Shown one piece after another: positions 43,228 to 51,814 of a stretch of 64,000 nucleotides of DNA (positions are counted from its first letter, which is position 1; each line of letters opens with the position of its first letter). Below the pieces are notes generated by a model that worked only from the letters and a program-made list of their open reading frames with translations, ran no database searches and was not told the DNA's origin. Source of the DNA: Jeotgalicoccus halotolerans. Lineage in GTDB: Bacteria > Bacillota > Bacilli > Staphylococcales > Salinicoccaceae. Location: positions 62,001 through 126,000 of the forward strand of contig NZ_QUMW01000011.1 in assembly GCF_003387165.1 (NCBI RefSeq), written 5' to 3'. A program made the position numbers and the translations under genes.

Positions 43228-43260
43228 AACAGGCACCTTCCCGGGTGGAAAGTGCCTGTT
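43228..43260 (-). terminator. Terminator of the 43.4 kb M20 gene
   Basis: Stem AACAGGCAC.TTCC/GGAA.GTGCCTGTT with a CGGGT loop, followed on the minus strand by CTCTTTTTATT. The 215-bp gap between genes here holds nothing else I recognise. Confidence 0.87.
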
Positions 43261-43362
43261 AAGGGGTTATATATTTTAAAACAGCTAAGCAAATTTAATT
43301 ATTTTCTAAAATACCATTACTTCATTAATAACGTCAATATGATTTCTGAAAATTCAGTTCCT

Positions 43363-44550
43363 TTAATTTATATCTAAATAATCAAAAGCAAACTGGCTGA
43401 GTATCGCCGCCCCGTAATGCAGCGCATCTTCATCTACATTGAATTTCGGGTGATGGTTCGGATACGCGGTATCTTCACCGCCATTTGTCCCCAGTCTGAA
43501 GAATACGCCGGGGACTTCACGTGCAAAGTAAGAGAAATCTTCACCGCCCATGCTCGCATTAACATCGAGCAGCTGTCCTTCTCCGAGTATTTTATCAACT
43601 GTTGTTCTGAGTGTCGGAATTAAGGCCGGATCATTAAATACTGACGGATAGCCGTATGTGTATTCCAGTTCATATGACGCGCCCATCCCGCTCGTGATAC
43701 CGTTTAAGTATTCGTGCATCGTTTCTTTCACCTTCGGACGGAGTTCAGGATTTAACAAGCGGACTGTGCCTTCCAGTGTAACTTCAGGCGCAATGACGTT
43801 TCTTGCAAAGCCCCCTTCAATTTTTCCTATCGTGAGCACAATATTTTCAAGCGGATCAATATTTCTGCTGACAATCTGCTGCAGAGACGCAATGACTGTT
43901 GAGGATATCGCTATCGGATCAATTGATAAATGAGGGTGCGCCGCGTGCCCGCCTTTACCGATAATTTTAATATCGAAAGAATCTGTACATGCTGTCGCAA
44001 ATCCTTCTGTAATTGAAGTTTCCCCGGTTTTAATCGTCGGATGGACATGCAGTCCCGCTACAGCATCCACATCGGGATTTTTCAAAGCGCCTTCCTGCAC
44101 CATCACATCAGCTCCGCCGTATCCTTCTTCCGCCGGCTGAAACAAGAGCTTGATGTTGCCCCGTTCCGGCGGATTTTCACTGATGATATGAGCAGCTCCG
44201 AGCAGTATCGCTGTGTGAGCATCATGACCGCAGAGATGACCGACACCGTCCACGGTTGATTTATATTCCGTCTCGCCTTCTTCCTGAATCGGCAGAGCAT
44301 CCATATCGGCACGCAGAGCCACCGTCGGCCCTTCCGTTTTTCCTTTTAACGTCGCAACCAATCCTGTTTTCGCTACCGGGTACTCAATTTCAAAATCAAG
44401 CTTCTCCAATTTTTCTTTTACAAATTCCGCTGTTTTGTATTCTTCAAATGATAATTCCGGGTGCTTATGCAAATGTCTGCGCCATTCGATAATTTTATCT
44501 TTTAACTCTTCTGCCTGAGATAAACTAGTGTGATTACTCAAATACTGCAT
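43363..44550 (-). CDS. M20-family amidohydrolase
   Basis: A 395-residue M20D enzyme, the third in the window. LRADMDALPIQEEGE (about 78-92), HLCGHDAHTAILLGAAHII with the metal-site cysteine and histidines, LFQPAEEGYGGADVMV with the catalytic glutamates, and YPNHHPKFNVDEDAL near the end are intact. It should deacylate an N-acyl amino acid or peptide. It is a close relative in pattern to the 18.7 kb enzyme, and the N-terminal RRHLHKHPELSFEE is shared by both. It stands alone with a terminator; no transporter neighbours it directly, though an AEC carrier lies divergently upstream on the same strand. Confidence 0.86.
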   Translation of the reverse strand: MQYLSNHTSLSQAEELKDKIIEWRRHLHKHPELSFEEYKTAEFVKEKLEKLDFEIEYPVAKTGLVATLKGKTEGPTVALRADMDALPIQEEGETEYKSTVDGVGHLCGHDAHTAILLGAAHIISENPPERGNIKLLFQPAEEGYGGADVMVQEGALKNPDVDAVAGLHVHPTIKTGETSITEGFATACTDSFDIKIIGKGGHAAHPHLSIDPIAISSTVIASLQQIVSRNIDPLENIVLTIGKIEGGFARNVIAPEVTLEGTVRLLNPELRPKVKETMHEYLNGITSGMGASYELEYTYGYPSVFNDPALIPTLRTTVDKILGEGQLLDVNASMGGEDFSYFAREVPGVFFRLGTNGGEDTAYPNHHPKFNVDEDALHYGAAILSQFAFDYLDIN

Positions 44551-44574
44551 CCCCTTTAATATTAATTTGACTTA

Positions 44575-44603
44575 AACCTACCTTAGACAAATAATCATGT
44601 CAA
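44575..44603 (-). promoter_or_regulatory. Candidate promoter of the 43.4 kb M20 gene
   Basis: Minus-strand TTGACA (44603-44598), 17 nt, TAGGTT (44580-44575). The -35 is perfect; the -10 is weak. Confidence 0.4.
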
Positions 44604-44643
44604 ACAATAGTCTGAATAATCTTTTTAAAAGGTTGATAAGATT

Positions 44644-45564
44644 TTACGGCTGCACTCCAATTCCGAGAACGAAGAGCCAGACCGGCAGAGCTATCAGGCT
44701 TAACAGCGTGGTGATAAAAGCTCCCAGGGAGACGGTGTCAGGCTTCGTATTGTATGCCGCAGCAATCATCGTAGCATTCGCAGCGACCGGCATCGCATTC
44801 AGGATAATAAATACAAGTTTAAACGTATCATCAACCGGCATGAAAAGCGTCAGTCCCATCGCAATTAAAGGTGATATTGCCATGCGCATAACAACCAGAC
44901 CCGTAACTTCTGTCATTCCGCTGTGGCCGAGTTTCATTTCGGCAAGCTGCATGCCTAAAATCAGCATAACGATTGGAATGGATGCCGCACCGATCATTTC
45001 TATAATTTCCATAAAAGCTGCCGGGATTTCAAAGTTTATCAGCTGAAAGATAATCGCGGTTAAGACCGCATATATCACCGGCACGCGCATGACGCTCTGG
45101 ACAGCTTCCCGCACAGTAATAGCCGCGCCGCTGCCGTAAGACGCAATAAAAATTCCAACGGTGCTGATAATGAATGTGTGAATGACGGTAAGCATAATGG
45201 CATAGTCAAAAGCTGCGGCATTAATCGCAAACAGTACCACCGGTGCTCCGTAGTTGCCGCTGTTTGGGAAAAGCACGCCGAGCAGCATGGCGCCGATTTC
45301 CGCTCTGCCGTACTTCAATAAACGAGCGATTATAATAGTGATTACTGTTAAAACCAGCATTAATAACAGTGAATAAAACAGGGCATATAAAAATTCTCCG
45401 TCCAGCGGACTGGTGTAAAAGGTCGTAAAAGCTAAACAGGGAAACAATATGTAAAGCGAGACAGACGAAACTGATTTAATGTCCATTTTCAAAAGTTTCT
45501 GCGCGGTAAATCCGACTGCAAAAACCAGGAATACAGGCACTACAATCATTAATAATGACAGCAT
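44644..45564 (-). CDS. AEC-family transporter
   Basis: A 306-residue auxin-efflux-carrier-type membrane protein with ten hydrophobic helices in two halves. FAVGFTAQKLLKMD (about 17), LLGVLFPNSGNYGAPVVLFA (about 98-117) with the conserved Asn/Pro crossing, and the C-terminal AMPVAANATMIAAAYNTKPDTVSLGAF are diagnostic of AEC carriers that export or import malate, auxin-like or other organic anions. I prefer the ATG at 45564 because AAGGGGA lies seven bases upstream; the ATG at 45570 abuts it. Single gene. Confidence 0.85.
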   Translation of the reverse strand: MLSLLMIVVPVFLVFAVGFTAQKLLKMDIKSVSSVSLYILFPCLAFTTFYTSPLDGEFLYALFYSLLLMLVLTVITIIIARLLKYGRAEIGAMLLGVLFPNSGNYGAPVVLFAINAAAFDYAIMLTVIHTFIISTVGIFIASYGSGAAITVREAVQSVMRVPVIYAVLTAIIFQLINFEIPAAFMEIIEMIGAASIPIVMLILGMQLAEMKLGHSGMTEVTGLVVMRMAISPLIAMGLTLFMPVDDTFKLVFIILNAMPVAANATMIAAAYNTKPDTVSLGAFITTLLSLIALPVWLFVLGIGVQP

Positions 45565-45703
45565 TGGCATTCCCCTTTTATATAATATGATTATTTTATT
45601 CTATCATCCCTGTCAAAACGTAATGAAATTTAAATTTTATATTTACATTTAACTTTTATATTTAAATTTCAGTTGATTATTTCACAATGTTTTATAGAAT
45701 ACG

Positions 45704-45728
45704 CACATATGAACATTTCCTATATGTG
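45704..45728. promoter_or_regulatory. Inverted repeat upstream of opuC
   Basis: CACATAT, 11 nt, ATATGTG, about 90 bp before opuCA in a long AT-rich leader. A candidate osmo-regulator site; also upstream, 45625-45670 is a near-palindromic A/T tract (GAAATTTAAA...TTTAAATTTC). Confidence 0.4.
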
Positions 45729-45758
45729 AAAAATTACAGCCATCTGAAATACTCCTCC

Positions 45759-45781
45759 TACTATGATATAGTTATATAGTA
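45759..45781. promoter_or_regulatory. Inverted repeat in the opuC promoter region
   Basis: TACTAT, 11 nt, ATAGTA ending in a TATAAA box (45780-45785) that may be the opuC -10. Its position over the promoter suggests repressor binding, as GbsR-type proteins do at opu promoters in Bacillus. Confidence 0.4.
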
Positions 45782-45818
45782 TAAATTTGCTCAACTTTAT
45801 AAAGTAAAGGAGACAACT

Positions 45819-46973
45819 ATGCTAAGTATTAAAAACCTTACTAAGATTTACGGCGGCAGTAAAAAAGCTGTCAACGACATTTCCCTCGATATCGAGGAAG
45901 GTGAATTTATCGCATTTATCGGTACAAGCGGCAGCGGAAAAACGACTGCACTCAGGATGATTAACCGGATGATTGAACCGACTTCCGGCACGATTACGAT
46001 AAACGGTGAAGACATCACTAAGAAAAATCCGGTGGAACTCCGCCGCAGCATCGGTTATGTAATCCAGCAGATTGGTCTGCTTCCCCACATGACGATTAAA
46101 GAAAATATTACTCTGGTTCCAAAACTTTTAAAATGGTCTGAAGAAGACAAAGATAAGAAGGCGCGGGAACTAATTAAGCTCGTCGACCTGCCGGAGGAGT
46201 TTTTAGACCGCTATCCATCCGAGCTTTCAGGCGGACAGCAGCAGCGTATCGGTGTTGTCAGAGCACTCGCAGCTGAACAGGATATTATACTTATGGACGA
46301 ACCTTTCGGAGCGCTCGACCCAATTACGCGCGATACATTACAGGACCTGGTCAAAGAACTCCAGCAGAAACTCGGCAAAACTTTTATTTTCGTTACCCAC
46401 GATATGGATGAAGCGATAAAACTCGCGGACAGAATTTGTATTATGAGCCACGGAGAAATCGTCCAGTTCGATTCGCCCGATGAAATTCTCCGCAATCCGG
46501 CAAACGACTTCGTCCGCGACTTTATCGGCGAAGGACGCCTGATTCAGGACAGGCCGAATATGCGCACCGTTGCTGATGCAATGATTACTCCGGTCAGTAT
46601 TACGGTCGACAAATCGATTAACGAATGCATCGCTTTAATGCGCGAAAAACGTATTGATACAATTCTCGTTACCGACAGCCATAAAAAACTGCTCGGCTTT
46701 ATAGATATAGAAGATATTAATGAAGGTTACCGCAAAGGCATGGATATTGTTGATTTAATGGGCCGGGATATATACAAAATCGGCATCGATTCAAAACTTC
46801 AGGATTCAGTCAGAACCATTTTAAAACGGAATGTCAGAAACATTCCTGTAGTCGATGACAATAATACATTAATCGGATTAATTACACGCTCAAATCTGGT
46901 GGATATCGTGTACGATACAATCTGGGGCGAGGAGCCTTCCCGGGAGCTTTTGTCAGGAGCTGATGAAGCATGA
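45819..46973 (+). CDS. opuCA: OpuC compatible-solute ABC transporter, ATPase
   Basis: A 384-residue ABC ATPase. Walker A GTSGSGKTTALRMI (about 36-49), Q-loop QQIGLLPHMT, signature LSGGQQQRIGVVRALA (about 136) and Walker B IILMDEPFGALDP are complete. Two CBS domains follow (about 255-370: VADAMITPVSITVDKSINECIAL and LQDSVRTILKRNVRNIPVV), as in osmoprotectant importers where they sense ionic strength. It powers uptake of glycine betaine, carnitine or choline. Its stop overlaps opuCB by 4 nt. Confidence 0.95.
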   Translation: MLSIKNLTKIYGGSKKAVNDISLDIEEGEFIAFIGTSGSGKTTALRMINRMIEPTSGTITINGEDITKKNPVELRRSIGYVIQQIGLLPHMTIKENITLVPKLLKWSEEDKDKKARELIKLVDLPEEFLDRYPSELSGGQQQRIGVVRALAAEQDIILMDEPFGALDPITRDTLQDLVKELQQKLGKTFIFVTHDMDEAIKLADRICIMSHGEIVQFDSPDEILRNPANDFVRDFIGEGRLIQDRPNMRTVADAMITPVSITVDKSINECIALMREKRIDTILVTDSHKKLLGFIDIEDINEGYRKGMDIVDLMGRDIYKIGIDSKLQDSVRTILKRNVRNIPVVDDNNTLIGLITRSNLVDIVYDTIWGEEPSRELLSGADEA

Positions 46974-47605
46974 TGGAATTTTTAAATGCGAATGGCGCGG
47001 AACTTTTCATTAAAACATGGGAACACTTTTACCTGTCCATAATTTCATTATTTATCGGTATTCTGATTGCCGTGCCGCTCGGTATGGCTATCGCCAACAC
47101 TAAAAAGCTCAGCAGTTACGTCCTGACAACCGCCGGCGTTCTGCAGACAGTGCCGACACTTGCGGTGCTTGCACTGATGATTCCGCTGTTCGGAGTCGGA
47201 CGCATACCTGCAATTATTGCACTCAGCGCGTATATTCTGCTGCCTATTTTAAATAATACGATTATCGGCGTTAAAAATATTGATCCCGACGTAAAAGAAG
47301 CGGCAAAAAGCATGGGCATGACCCGCATGCAGCTGATTTGGCATGTAGAATTGCCCATCGCCGTACCGCTTATTTTAAGCGGTATCAGATTATCGTCGGT
47401 CTATGTCATTTCGTGGGCAACACTTGCGAGCTACATCGGCGCCGGCGGTCTCGGAGACTTTGTTTTTAACGGACTGAACTCGTACCAGCCCGAACTGATT
47501 ATCAGTGCGGCGATTATGGTAACCCTGCTCGCGCTGATTGCAGATTTTATTTTATCGCTGACAGAAAAATGGGCGACGCCAAAAGGTTTAAAAGTATCCC
47601 GATAG
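46970..47605 (+). CDS. opuCB: OpuC transporter permease
   Basis: A 211-residue permease with about five helices. GVLQTVPTLAVLALMIPLFGVGRIPAIIALSAYILLPILNNT (here named only by its landmarks QTVPTLAVLA and LPILNNT) and the EAAKSMGMTRMQLIWHVELPIAVPLILSGIR coupling region, the EAA loop contacting OpuCA, are typical. Together with OpuCD it forms the membrane channel. ATG overlaps the opuCA stop. Confidence 0.93.
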   Translation: MMEFLNANGAELFIKTWEHFYLSIISLFIGILIAVPLGMAIANTKKLSSYVLTTAGVLQTVPTLAVLALMIPLFGVGRIPAIIALSAYILLPILNNTIIGVKNIDPDVKEAAKSMGMTRMQLIWHVELPIAVPLILSGIRLSSVYVISWATLASYIGAGGLGDFVFNGLNSYQPELIISAAIMVTLLALIADFILSLTEKWATPKGLKVSR

Positions 47606-47615
47606 GAGGAGTATC

Positions 47616-48542
47616 ATGAGACACATGAAAAAATTACTAGCCTTACTGGTATCTCTGACTGTCTTATCCGGGTGCAGCCTGCCCGGCCTCAGCAGCAGTT
47701 CCAGCGATGGTATTGCAATCACATCAATGACGACAACAGAATCTCAGATTGTTTCTCATATGTCACGCTTGATGATTGAACATTACAGCGATGGAGAAAT
47801 CGAACCGGTAATGATTAACAACCTCGGTTCATCGACAATTCAGCATAATGCCATGCTCTCGGGAGATGCCCAGATATCCGGTGTCCGCTATACCGGGACT
47901 GACTTGACAGGTGTATTAAATCAAGAACCGGAGAGCGATCCGGTTACTGCTATGGAGCAGACACAGGAAATATTTGATCAAGAATTCGATATGAAATTTT
48001 ACGATTCTTACGGCTTCGATAACACGTATGCCTTTATGGTAACCCGTGAAACGGCAGAAGAATATAATCTCGAAACAACATCGGATCTCGCGGAATATAC
48101 AGATGAATTCGCAGTCGGTGTCGACACTTCCTGGTTCAACCGTCCCGGAGACGGCTATCCTGCCTTCCAGGAAGCTTACGGTTTTGAGTTCGGCAACATC
48201 CGCGCTATGCAGATCAGCCTGGTCTATGAAGCTCTCAGGACAGGCAGCCTGGACCTCGCGCTCGGCTACACGACTGACGGCCGAATTCCGGCATATGACT
48301 TAGTCGTACTGGAAGACGATCTGCAGTTCTTCCCGCCGTATGATGCATCTCCGTTTGCAACACATGAAATTATTGCAGAATATCCGGAAATTGACGATGC
48401 TTTATCTCGTCTGGTCGGCACAGTTTCAACTGAAACAATGCAGAACTTAAACTACCGTTCAGATGAAGAAGGTATTGAACCTGCGCTTGTTGCAGAAGAA
48501 TTTTTAGAAGAACACAACTACTTTGAAGAGGAAGGTGAATAA
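47616..48542 (+). CDS. opuCC: OpuC substrate-binding lipoprotein
   Basis: A 308-residue lipoprotein: basic leader, hydrophobic core and lipobox LSGC (lipidated Cys20). The mature part has the OpuAC/ProX type II binding fold: VDTSWFNRPGDGYPAFQEAYG (about 168-188) and SLVYEALRTGSLDLALGYTTDGRIPAYDLVVLEDD (about 205-239) supply aromatic residues for the quaternary ammonium group. It captures choline- or betaine-type solutes outside the cell. RBS GGAGGAG. Confidence 0.94.
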   Translation: MRHMKKLLALLVSLTVLSGCSLPGLSSSSSDGIAITSMTTTESQIVSHMSRLMIEHYSDGEIEPVMINNLGSSTIQHNAMLSGDAQISGVRYTGTDLTGVLNQEPESDPVTAMEQTQEIFDQEFDMKFYDSYGFDNTYAFMVTRETAEEYNLETTSDLAEYTDEFAVGVDTSWFNRPGDGYPAFQEAYGFEFGNIRAMQISLVYEALRTGSLDLALGYTTDGRIPAYDLVVLEDDLQFFPPYDASPFATHEIIAEYPEIDDALSRLVGTVSTETMQNLNYRSDEEGIEPALVAEEFLEEHNYFEEEGE

Positions 48543-48543
48543 T

Positions 48544-49233
48544 GTGACTGGTAATTTATTAACCGATTTATATAATTATTTCGTCAACAACTTCGCCTAC
48601 CTGCTGAGCCTGTTTACAGATCATCTGCTGATGAGTATTTACGGCGTGCTGTTTGCAGCAATCGTCGGTATTCCGATTGGGATTTTTATCGCACGCTATT
48701 CGAAATTGTCAGGTGTTATTATTACCATCGCGAATATTATCCAGACGATTCCCGCTCTTGCCATGCTGTCGATTTTAATGCTCGTTATGGGTCTTGGCAC
48801 AAATACAGTGATTCTGACGGTATTCCTGTACGCGCTCCTGCCGATTATTAAAAATACGTACGCAGGCATTACAGGTGTCGATAAAAATATTACTGATGCC
48901 GGGAAAAGTATGGGCATGACACGCAATCAGGTATTGCGCATGATTGAACTGCCGCTTGCCCTGTCGGTTATTATCGGCGGACTCCGCATTGCACTCGTTG
49001 TCGCGATTGGTATCGTTGCAATCGGTTCCTTCATCGGCGCGCCGACCTTGTCGGATTTAATTATCCGCGGAACGAACGCTACAGACGGCACTGTGTATAT
49101 TTTAGCCGGTGCGATTCCAATTGCACTGATTGCGATTGTTATCGACTTTGCGCTCCGTTTTCTGGAACGCAGGCTCGATCCGACTTATAACCCCGACGAT
49201 AAAACACCGAAAGCTCAAACGGTTAACGATTAA
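48544..49233 (+). CDS. opuCD: OpuC transporter permease
   Basis: A 229-residue permease with five to six helices, paralogous to OpuCB: ANIIQTIPALAMLSILMLVMGLGTNTV, an EAA-like loop DAGKSMGMTRNQVLRMIELPLALSVIIGGLR and IGSFIGAPTLSDLIIRG. The start GTG at 48544 lies two bases after the opuCC stop with AAGGTG in front; an in-frame TTG at 48523 would begin inside opuCC and is less likely. The polar tail is YNPDDKTPKAQTVND. Last gene of the operon. Confidence 0.93.
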   Translation: MTGNLLTDLYNYFVNNFAYLLSLFTDHLLMSIYGVLFAAIVGIPIGIFIARYSKLSGVIITIANIIQTIPALAMLSILMLVMGLGTNTVILTVFLYALLPIIKNTYAGITGVDKNITDAGKSMGMTRNQVLRMIELPLALSVIIGGLRIALVVAIGIVAIGSFIGAPTLSDLIIRGTNATDGTVYILAGAIPIALIAIVIDFALRFLERRLDPTYNPDDKTPKAQTVND

Positions 49234-49239
49234 TTTTAG

Positions 49240-49271
49240 ACAGTCCTGCCGTTTTGGCAGGGCTGTTTTTT
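49240..49271 (+). terminator. Terminator of opuCABCD
   Basis: Stem ACAG.CCTGCC/GGCAGG.CTGT with a GTTTT loop and TTTTTT tail, 6 bp past the opuCD stop. Confidence 0.9.
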
Positions 49272-49301
49272 AATGATTAATTTATAAAAGGAGATTATTA
49301 T

Positions 49302-50069
49302 ATGGCTTTAATGCGGATTAATTTTTTCTCAGAAGCACTCGGAAAACATCATCACTTTAATTTAATACTGCCGGAACAAAAAGAACATTATGATATGAAT
49401 GAGGTGCCAGCTCTTTTACCGTCAGTAATGATACTCCACGGTTTATCGAGCGACAACAGTTCATATTTGCGTTTTACGAGTGTTGAACGCTACGCCAATG
49501 AACATAATACCGCAGTGATCTTACCAGACGGAGATCACAGTTTTTATGCGAATATGCTGTACGGTCACAGTTATGCCGATCATATACTTGAAGTGTGGCG
49601 CTACGCCCATCAGGTATTTCCGCTGTCTAAAGCACGCGGAGATAATTTCCTTGCTGGCCATTCCATGGGCGGGTTCGGGGTGCTTAAAACAGCATTCGAG
49701 AATCCGGCGCTGTTTGGCAAAGCTTGCTTTATGTCGAGCGCGACCGATATCGAACGTCTGTTAAATTACGACTGGCCGGACTTTAAAATGCGCGGCATTA
49801 TCGGTGATGTGACAACAACTGCCGGAACGTCACTTGATATTAAACGTATTGTGGATGACAGCATTAATAAAGTTGGAATTGAGGGTCTGCCGGAGCTGTA
49901 TATGATGTGCGGCACTGAAGATTTTATATATGATGATAACGTGGAATTCAAAGTATTTCTTGAATCTAAAGATGTTTCATTTAAATATGAAGAAGGTCCC
50001 GGAGAACACGATTATGCGTATTGGGATCTGGGGATCCTGAAAGCAATACAGTGGATGACAGGGAAGTGA
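49302..50069 (+). CDS. Tributyrin-esterase-like alpha/beta hydrolase
   Basis: A 255-residue esterase of the EstA/esterase D family. The nucleophile elbow is GHSMGGFG (Ser121), preceded by the oxyanion strand LHGLSSDNSSYLR (about 46-58); the charge-relay aspartate is in YMMCGTEDFIYDDN (about 200-213) and the histidine in GPGEHDYAYWD (about 233). It should hydrolyse short acyl or carbohydrate esters in the cytosol. Own RBS (AAAGGAG), terminator behind. In staphylococci similar enzymes include FrmB-like S-formylglutathione hydrolases, but the triad alone does not settle the substrate. Confidence 0.86.
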   Translation: MALMRINFFSEALGKHHHFNLILPEQKEHYDMNEVPALLPSVMILHGLSSDNSSYLRFTSVERYANEHNTAVILPDGDHSFYANMLYGHSYADHILEVWRYAHQVFPLSKARGDNFLAGHSMGGFGVLKTAFENPALFGKACFMSSATDIERLLNYDWPDFKMRGIIGDVTTTAGTSLDIKRIVDDSINKVGIEGLPELYMMCGTEDFIYDDNVEFKVFLESKDVSFKYEEGPGEHDYAYWDLGILKAIQWMTGK

Positions 50070-50071
50070 AA

Positions 50072-50106
50072 AATGAGCACGGCTGAATTCAGCCGTGCTC
50101 ATTTTC
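50072..50106. terminator. Bidirectional terminator after the esterase
   Basis: Perfect stem AATGAGCACGGCTG/CAGCCGTGCTCATT around an AATT loop, between convergent genes. Confidence 0.9.
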
Positions 50107-50108
50107 AT

Positions 50109-50819
50109 TTATATGTTCGGTCCGTAGAGTCGTTTCGAGTCATCGATCCGCTCACCCGCAAGCAGTTTATCGAGTGCTGATTTCCAGCTTGGCGGCGTAA
50201 ATTTAGAATCCCGCAGGTTTTCAAGCAAACCGATATTGTCACGATTATGGTACAGAACTTCGTTCATGCGACCAATCGTCCAGTCCGGGCATGGGCGTTC
50301 AAGCAGTTTAAATGTATCTCCCGCCTGGATACTCCCCTCTTCAAGCACACGGAAATACCAGCCGGTGCGTCCCGTATCCTCAATTTTTTTCGCGAGATCA
50401 ATATCGCCGTGACGCCGCGCCGGTTTCCAGCACGGGCGCCGCGGCTGAGATACCTGAATCATCGTGCCGCCGAGTTCATATATATCCGCGATATGTACGG
50501 TTGTTTCATCCATATGCATTACGGAAATATTTTCTCCGTTCCCGCCGGCCGTAATGCCGGAATTTCCGAGTTCACGCTGCCAGTTATCGTAATGTGCGAG
50601 ACTGTACGCAAACAGTGCTTTTTCCGGCCCGCCGTGATTTTTCTTATCTGCACATTCATCGCCGGCGAGACCTTCTTTAGATAAAAAGACCGGCTTGTCC
50701 GTTTTTTCTTTAAACGCACCTGTTTTCCACTGCTGATTCATCTTATTGTCTGCATCAGGATTTCCGACAGTTTTTACTCCTCCAGTATAAAGAGTATGAA
50801 TTTTTCCATATATCGACAT
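50109..50819 (-). CDS. MOSC-domain protein (YiiM-like)
   Basis: A 236-residue MOSC protein. VFLSKEGLAGDECADKKNHGG (about 44-64), the loop GITAGGNGENISV and the active-site cysteine of SQPRRPCWKPARRHG (Cys130) match the YiiM group, molybdenum-cofactor-dependent reductases of N-hydroxylated compounds such as 6-hydroxylaminopurine. C-terminal 3-alpha domain is present (about 180-230). It lies 6 bp after the FAH-family gene on the same strand, probably co-transcribed. Confidence 0.88.
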   Translation of the reverse strand: MSIYGKIHTLYTGGVKTVGNPDADNKMNQQWKTGAFKEKTDKPVFLSKEGLAGDECADKKNHGGPEKALFAYSLAHYDNWQRELGNSGITAGGNGENISVMHMDETTVHIADIYELGGTMIQVSQPRRPCWKPARRHGDIDLAKKIEDTGRTGWYFRVLEEGSIQAGDTFKLLERPCPDWTIGRMNEVLYHNRDNIGLLENLRDSKFTPPSWKSALDKLLAGERIDDSKRLYGPNI

Positions 50820-50825
50820 TAAACA

Positions 50826-51689
50826 TCATTCCTTTTTAAAATGATTTGTCAGACGACCGAGCGTTTCTATTTCCACTGTCACTGTATCGCCGTCTTTAAT
50901 CCACGGTTTGTCCGCTGTTTTATAACCTGAAGCGACACCTTCCGGTGTTCCCGTCAGAATAATATCTCCAGGTTTCAACGTCATATATTTTGAAATGTGA
51001 CTGACGAGTCCTCTGCTCTTAAATACCATATCATTCGTGTTTGAGTCCTGGCGCAGCTCGCCGTTGACATATGTCTTTATACGCAGCTTATGCGGTTCAC
51101 CGATTTCACCGAGCGTTGCAATGTAAGGGCCCACCGGGCAGAAACCGTCATAAGTTTTTCCCGCCAGCCACTGGCTCGTCGCAAACTGCGAGCTTCTTTC
51201 CGAAACATCGTTCGCATTAGTATAGCCGAACACATAATCCATCGCGTCTTCACGCGGAATATTGCGGCCCTCTCTGCCGATAATTATCGCGAGTTCGCCT
51301 TCGTAGTCAATCATATATGTGTCTTTCGGTATTGTAACCGTACTGTTGTGGGCGGTCAGTGTGTTATTAAACTTCGAAAAAATCACCGGCATCTCCGGTA
51401 TATCTAATTTCATTTCTTCGGCGTGCCTTTTATAGTTTACACCGACACAAATAATTTTCTCAGGATTTGGCACAACCGGACCGAGTATCAGTTCATCGAC
51501 ACTCTTCAGTTCAATATAATCCGCTTCCAGATAGAATTCAATTAGCGCCTCTGCCTTGTCTTTGTTCGCCATGACCTCCTGCAGCGTTTCAAAATCTCCG
51601 GAAATATCCAGCACACCCTTCTCAGTCAGTACACCAAGCTTATATTTCCCGGTTGTTTCATCTACAAAAGTCAGTAATTTCATGTTCAT
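50826..51689 (-). CDS. Fumarylacetoacetate hydrolase-family protein
   Basis: A 287-residue FAH-fold protein. The N-terminal domain leads to IICVGVNYKRHAEEM (about 78-92), PVIFSKFNNTLTAHNSTVTIP, the metal-binding triad in MIDYEGELAIIIG (about 130-142, E and D), KTYDGFCPVGPYIAT and DIILTGTPEGVASG near the end. These are the hallmarks of 2-hydroxyhepta-2,4-diene-1,7-dioate isomerase/fumarylpyruvate or oxaloacetate-decarboxylating family members. The RBS is weak (GGGG). A possible sigma-B promoter (51724-51750) and the MOSC gene downstream suggest stress-linked detoxification. Confidence 0.88.
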   Translation of the reverse strand: MNMKLLTFVDETTGKYKLGVLTEKGVLDISGDFETLQEVMANKDKAEALIEFYLEADYIELKSVDELILGPVVPNPEKIICVGVNYKRHAEEMKLDIPEMPVIFSKFNNTLTAHNSTVTIPKDTYMIDYEGELAIIIGREGRNIPREDAMDYVFGYTNANDVSERSSQFATSQWLAGKTYDGFCPVGPYIATLGEIGEPHKLRIKTYVNGELRQDSNTNDMVFKSRGLVSHISKYMTLKPGDIILTGTPEGVASGYKTADKPWIKDGDTVTVEIETLGRLTNHFKKE

Positions 51690-51723
51690 TTTGCCCCATT
51701 TCTAATTGCCTTCTTCCTTTATC

Positions 51724-51750
51724 ATACCCCTTTAACTAAAAACGATAAAC
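51724..51750 (-). promoter_or_regulatory. Predicted sigma-B promoter of the FAH gene
   Basis: Minus strand GTTTAT (51750-51745), 15-nt spacer, GGGTAT (51729-51724), which is a perfect -10 and a five-of-six -35, 34 bp before the start codon. Confidence 0.55.
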
Positions 51751-51754
51751 TCCT

Positions 51755-51785
51755 TTGAAAAATTGCAGATAGAGAATGATATAAT
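51755..51785 (+). promoter_or_regulatory. Predicted sigma-A promoter of the thioesterase gene
   Basis: TTGAAA, 19 nt, TATAAT (51780-51785). The -10 is perfect; the spacer is longer than ideal. Confidence 0.5.
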
Positions 51786-51814
51786 ATCTTTAAGTTATTT
51801 TTAGGAGGAATTTC

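Noticed and set aside
50247..50684. A 145-codon plus-strand frame opposite the MOSC gene
   Set aside because: Shadow of a well-conserved minus-strand gene.
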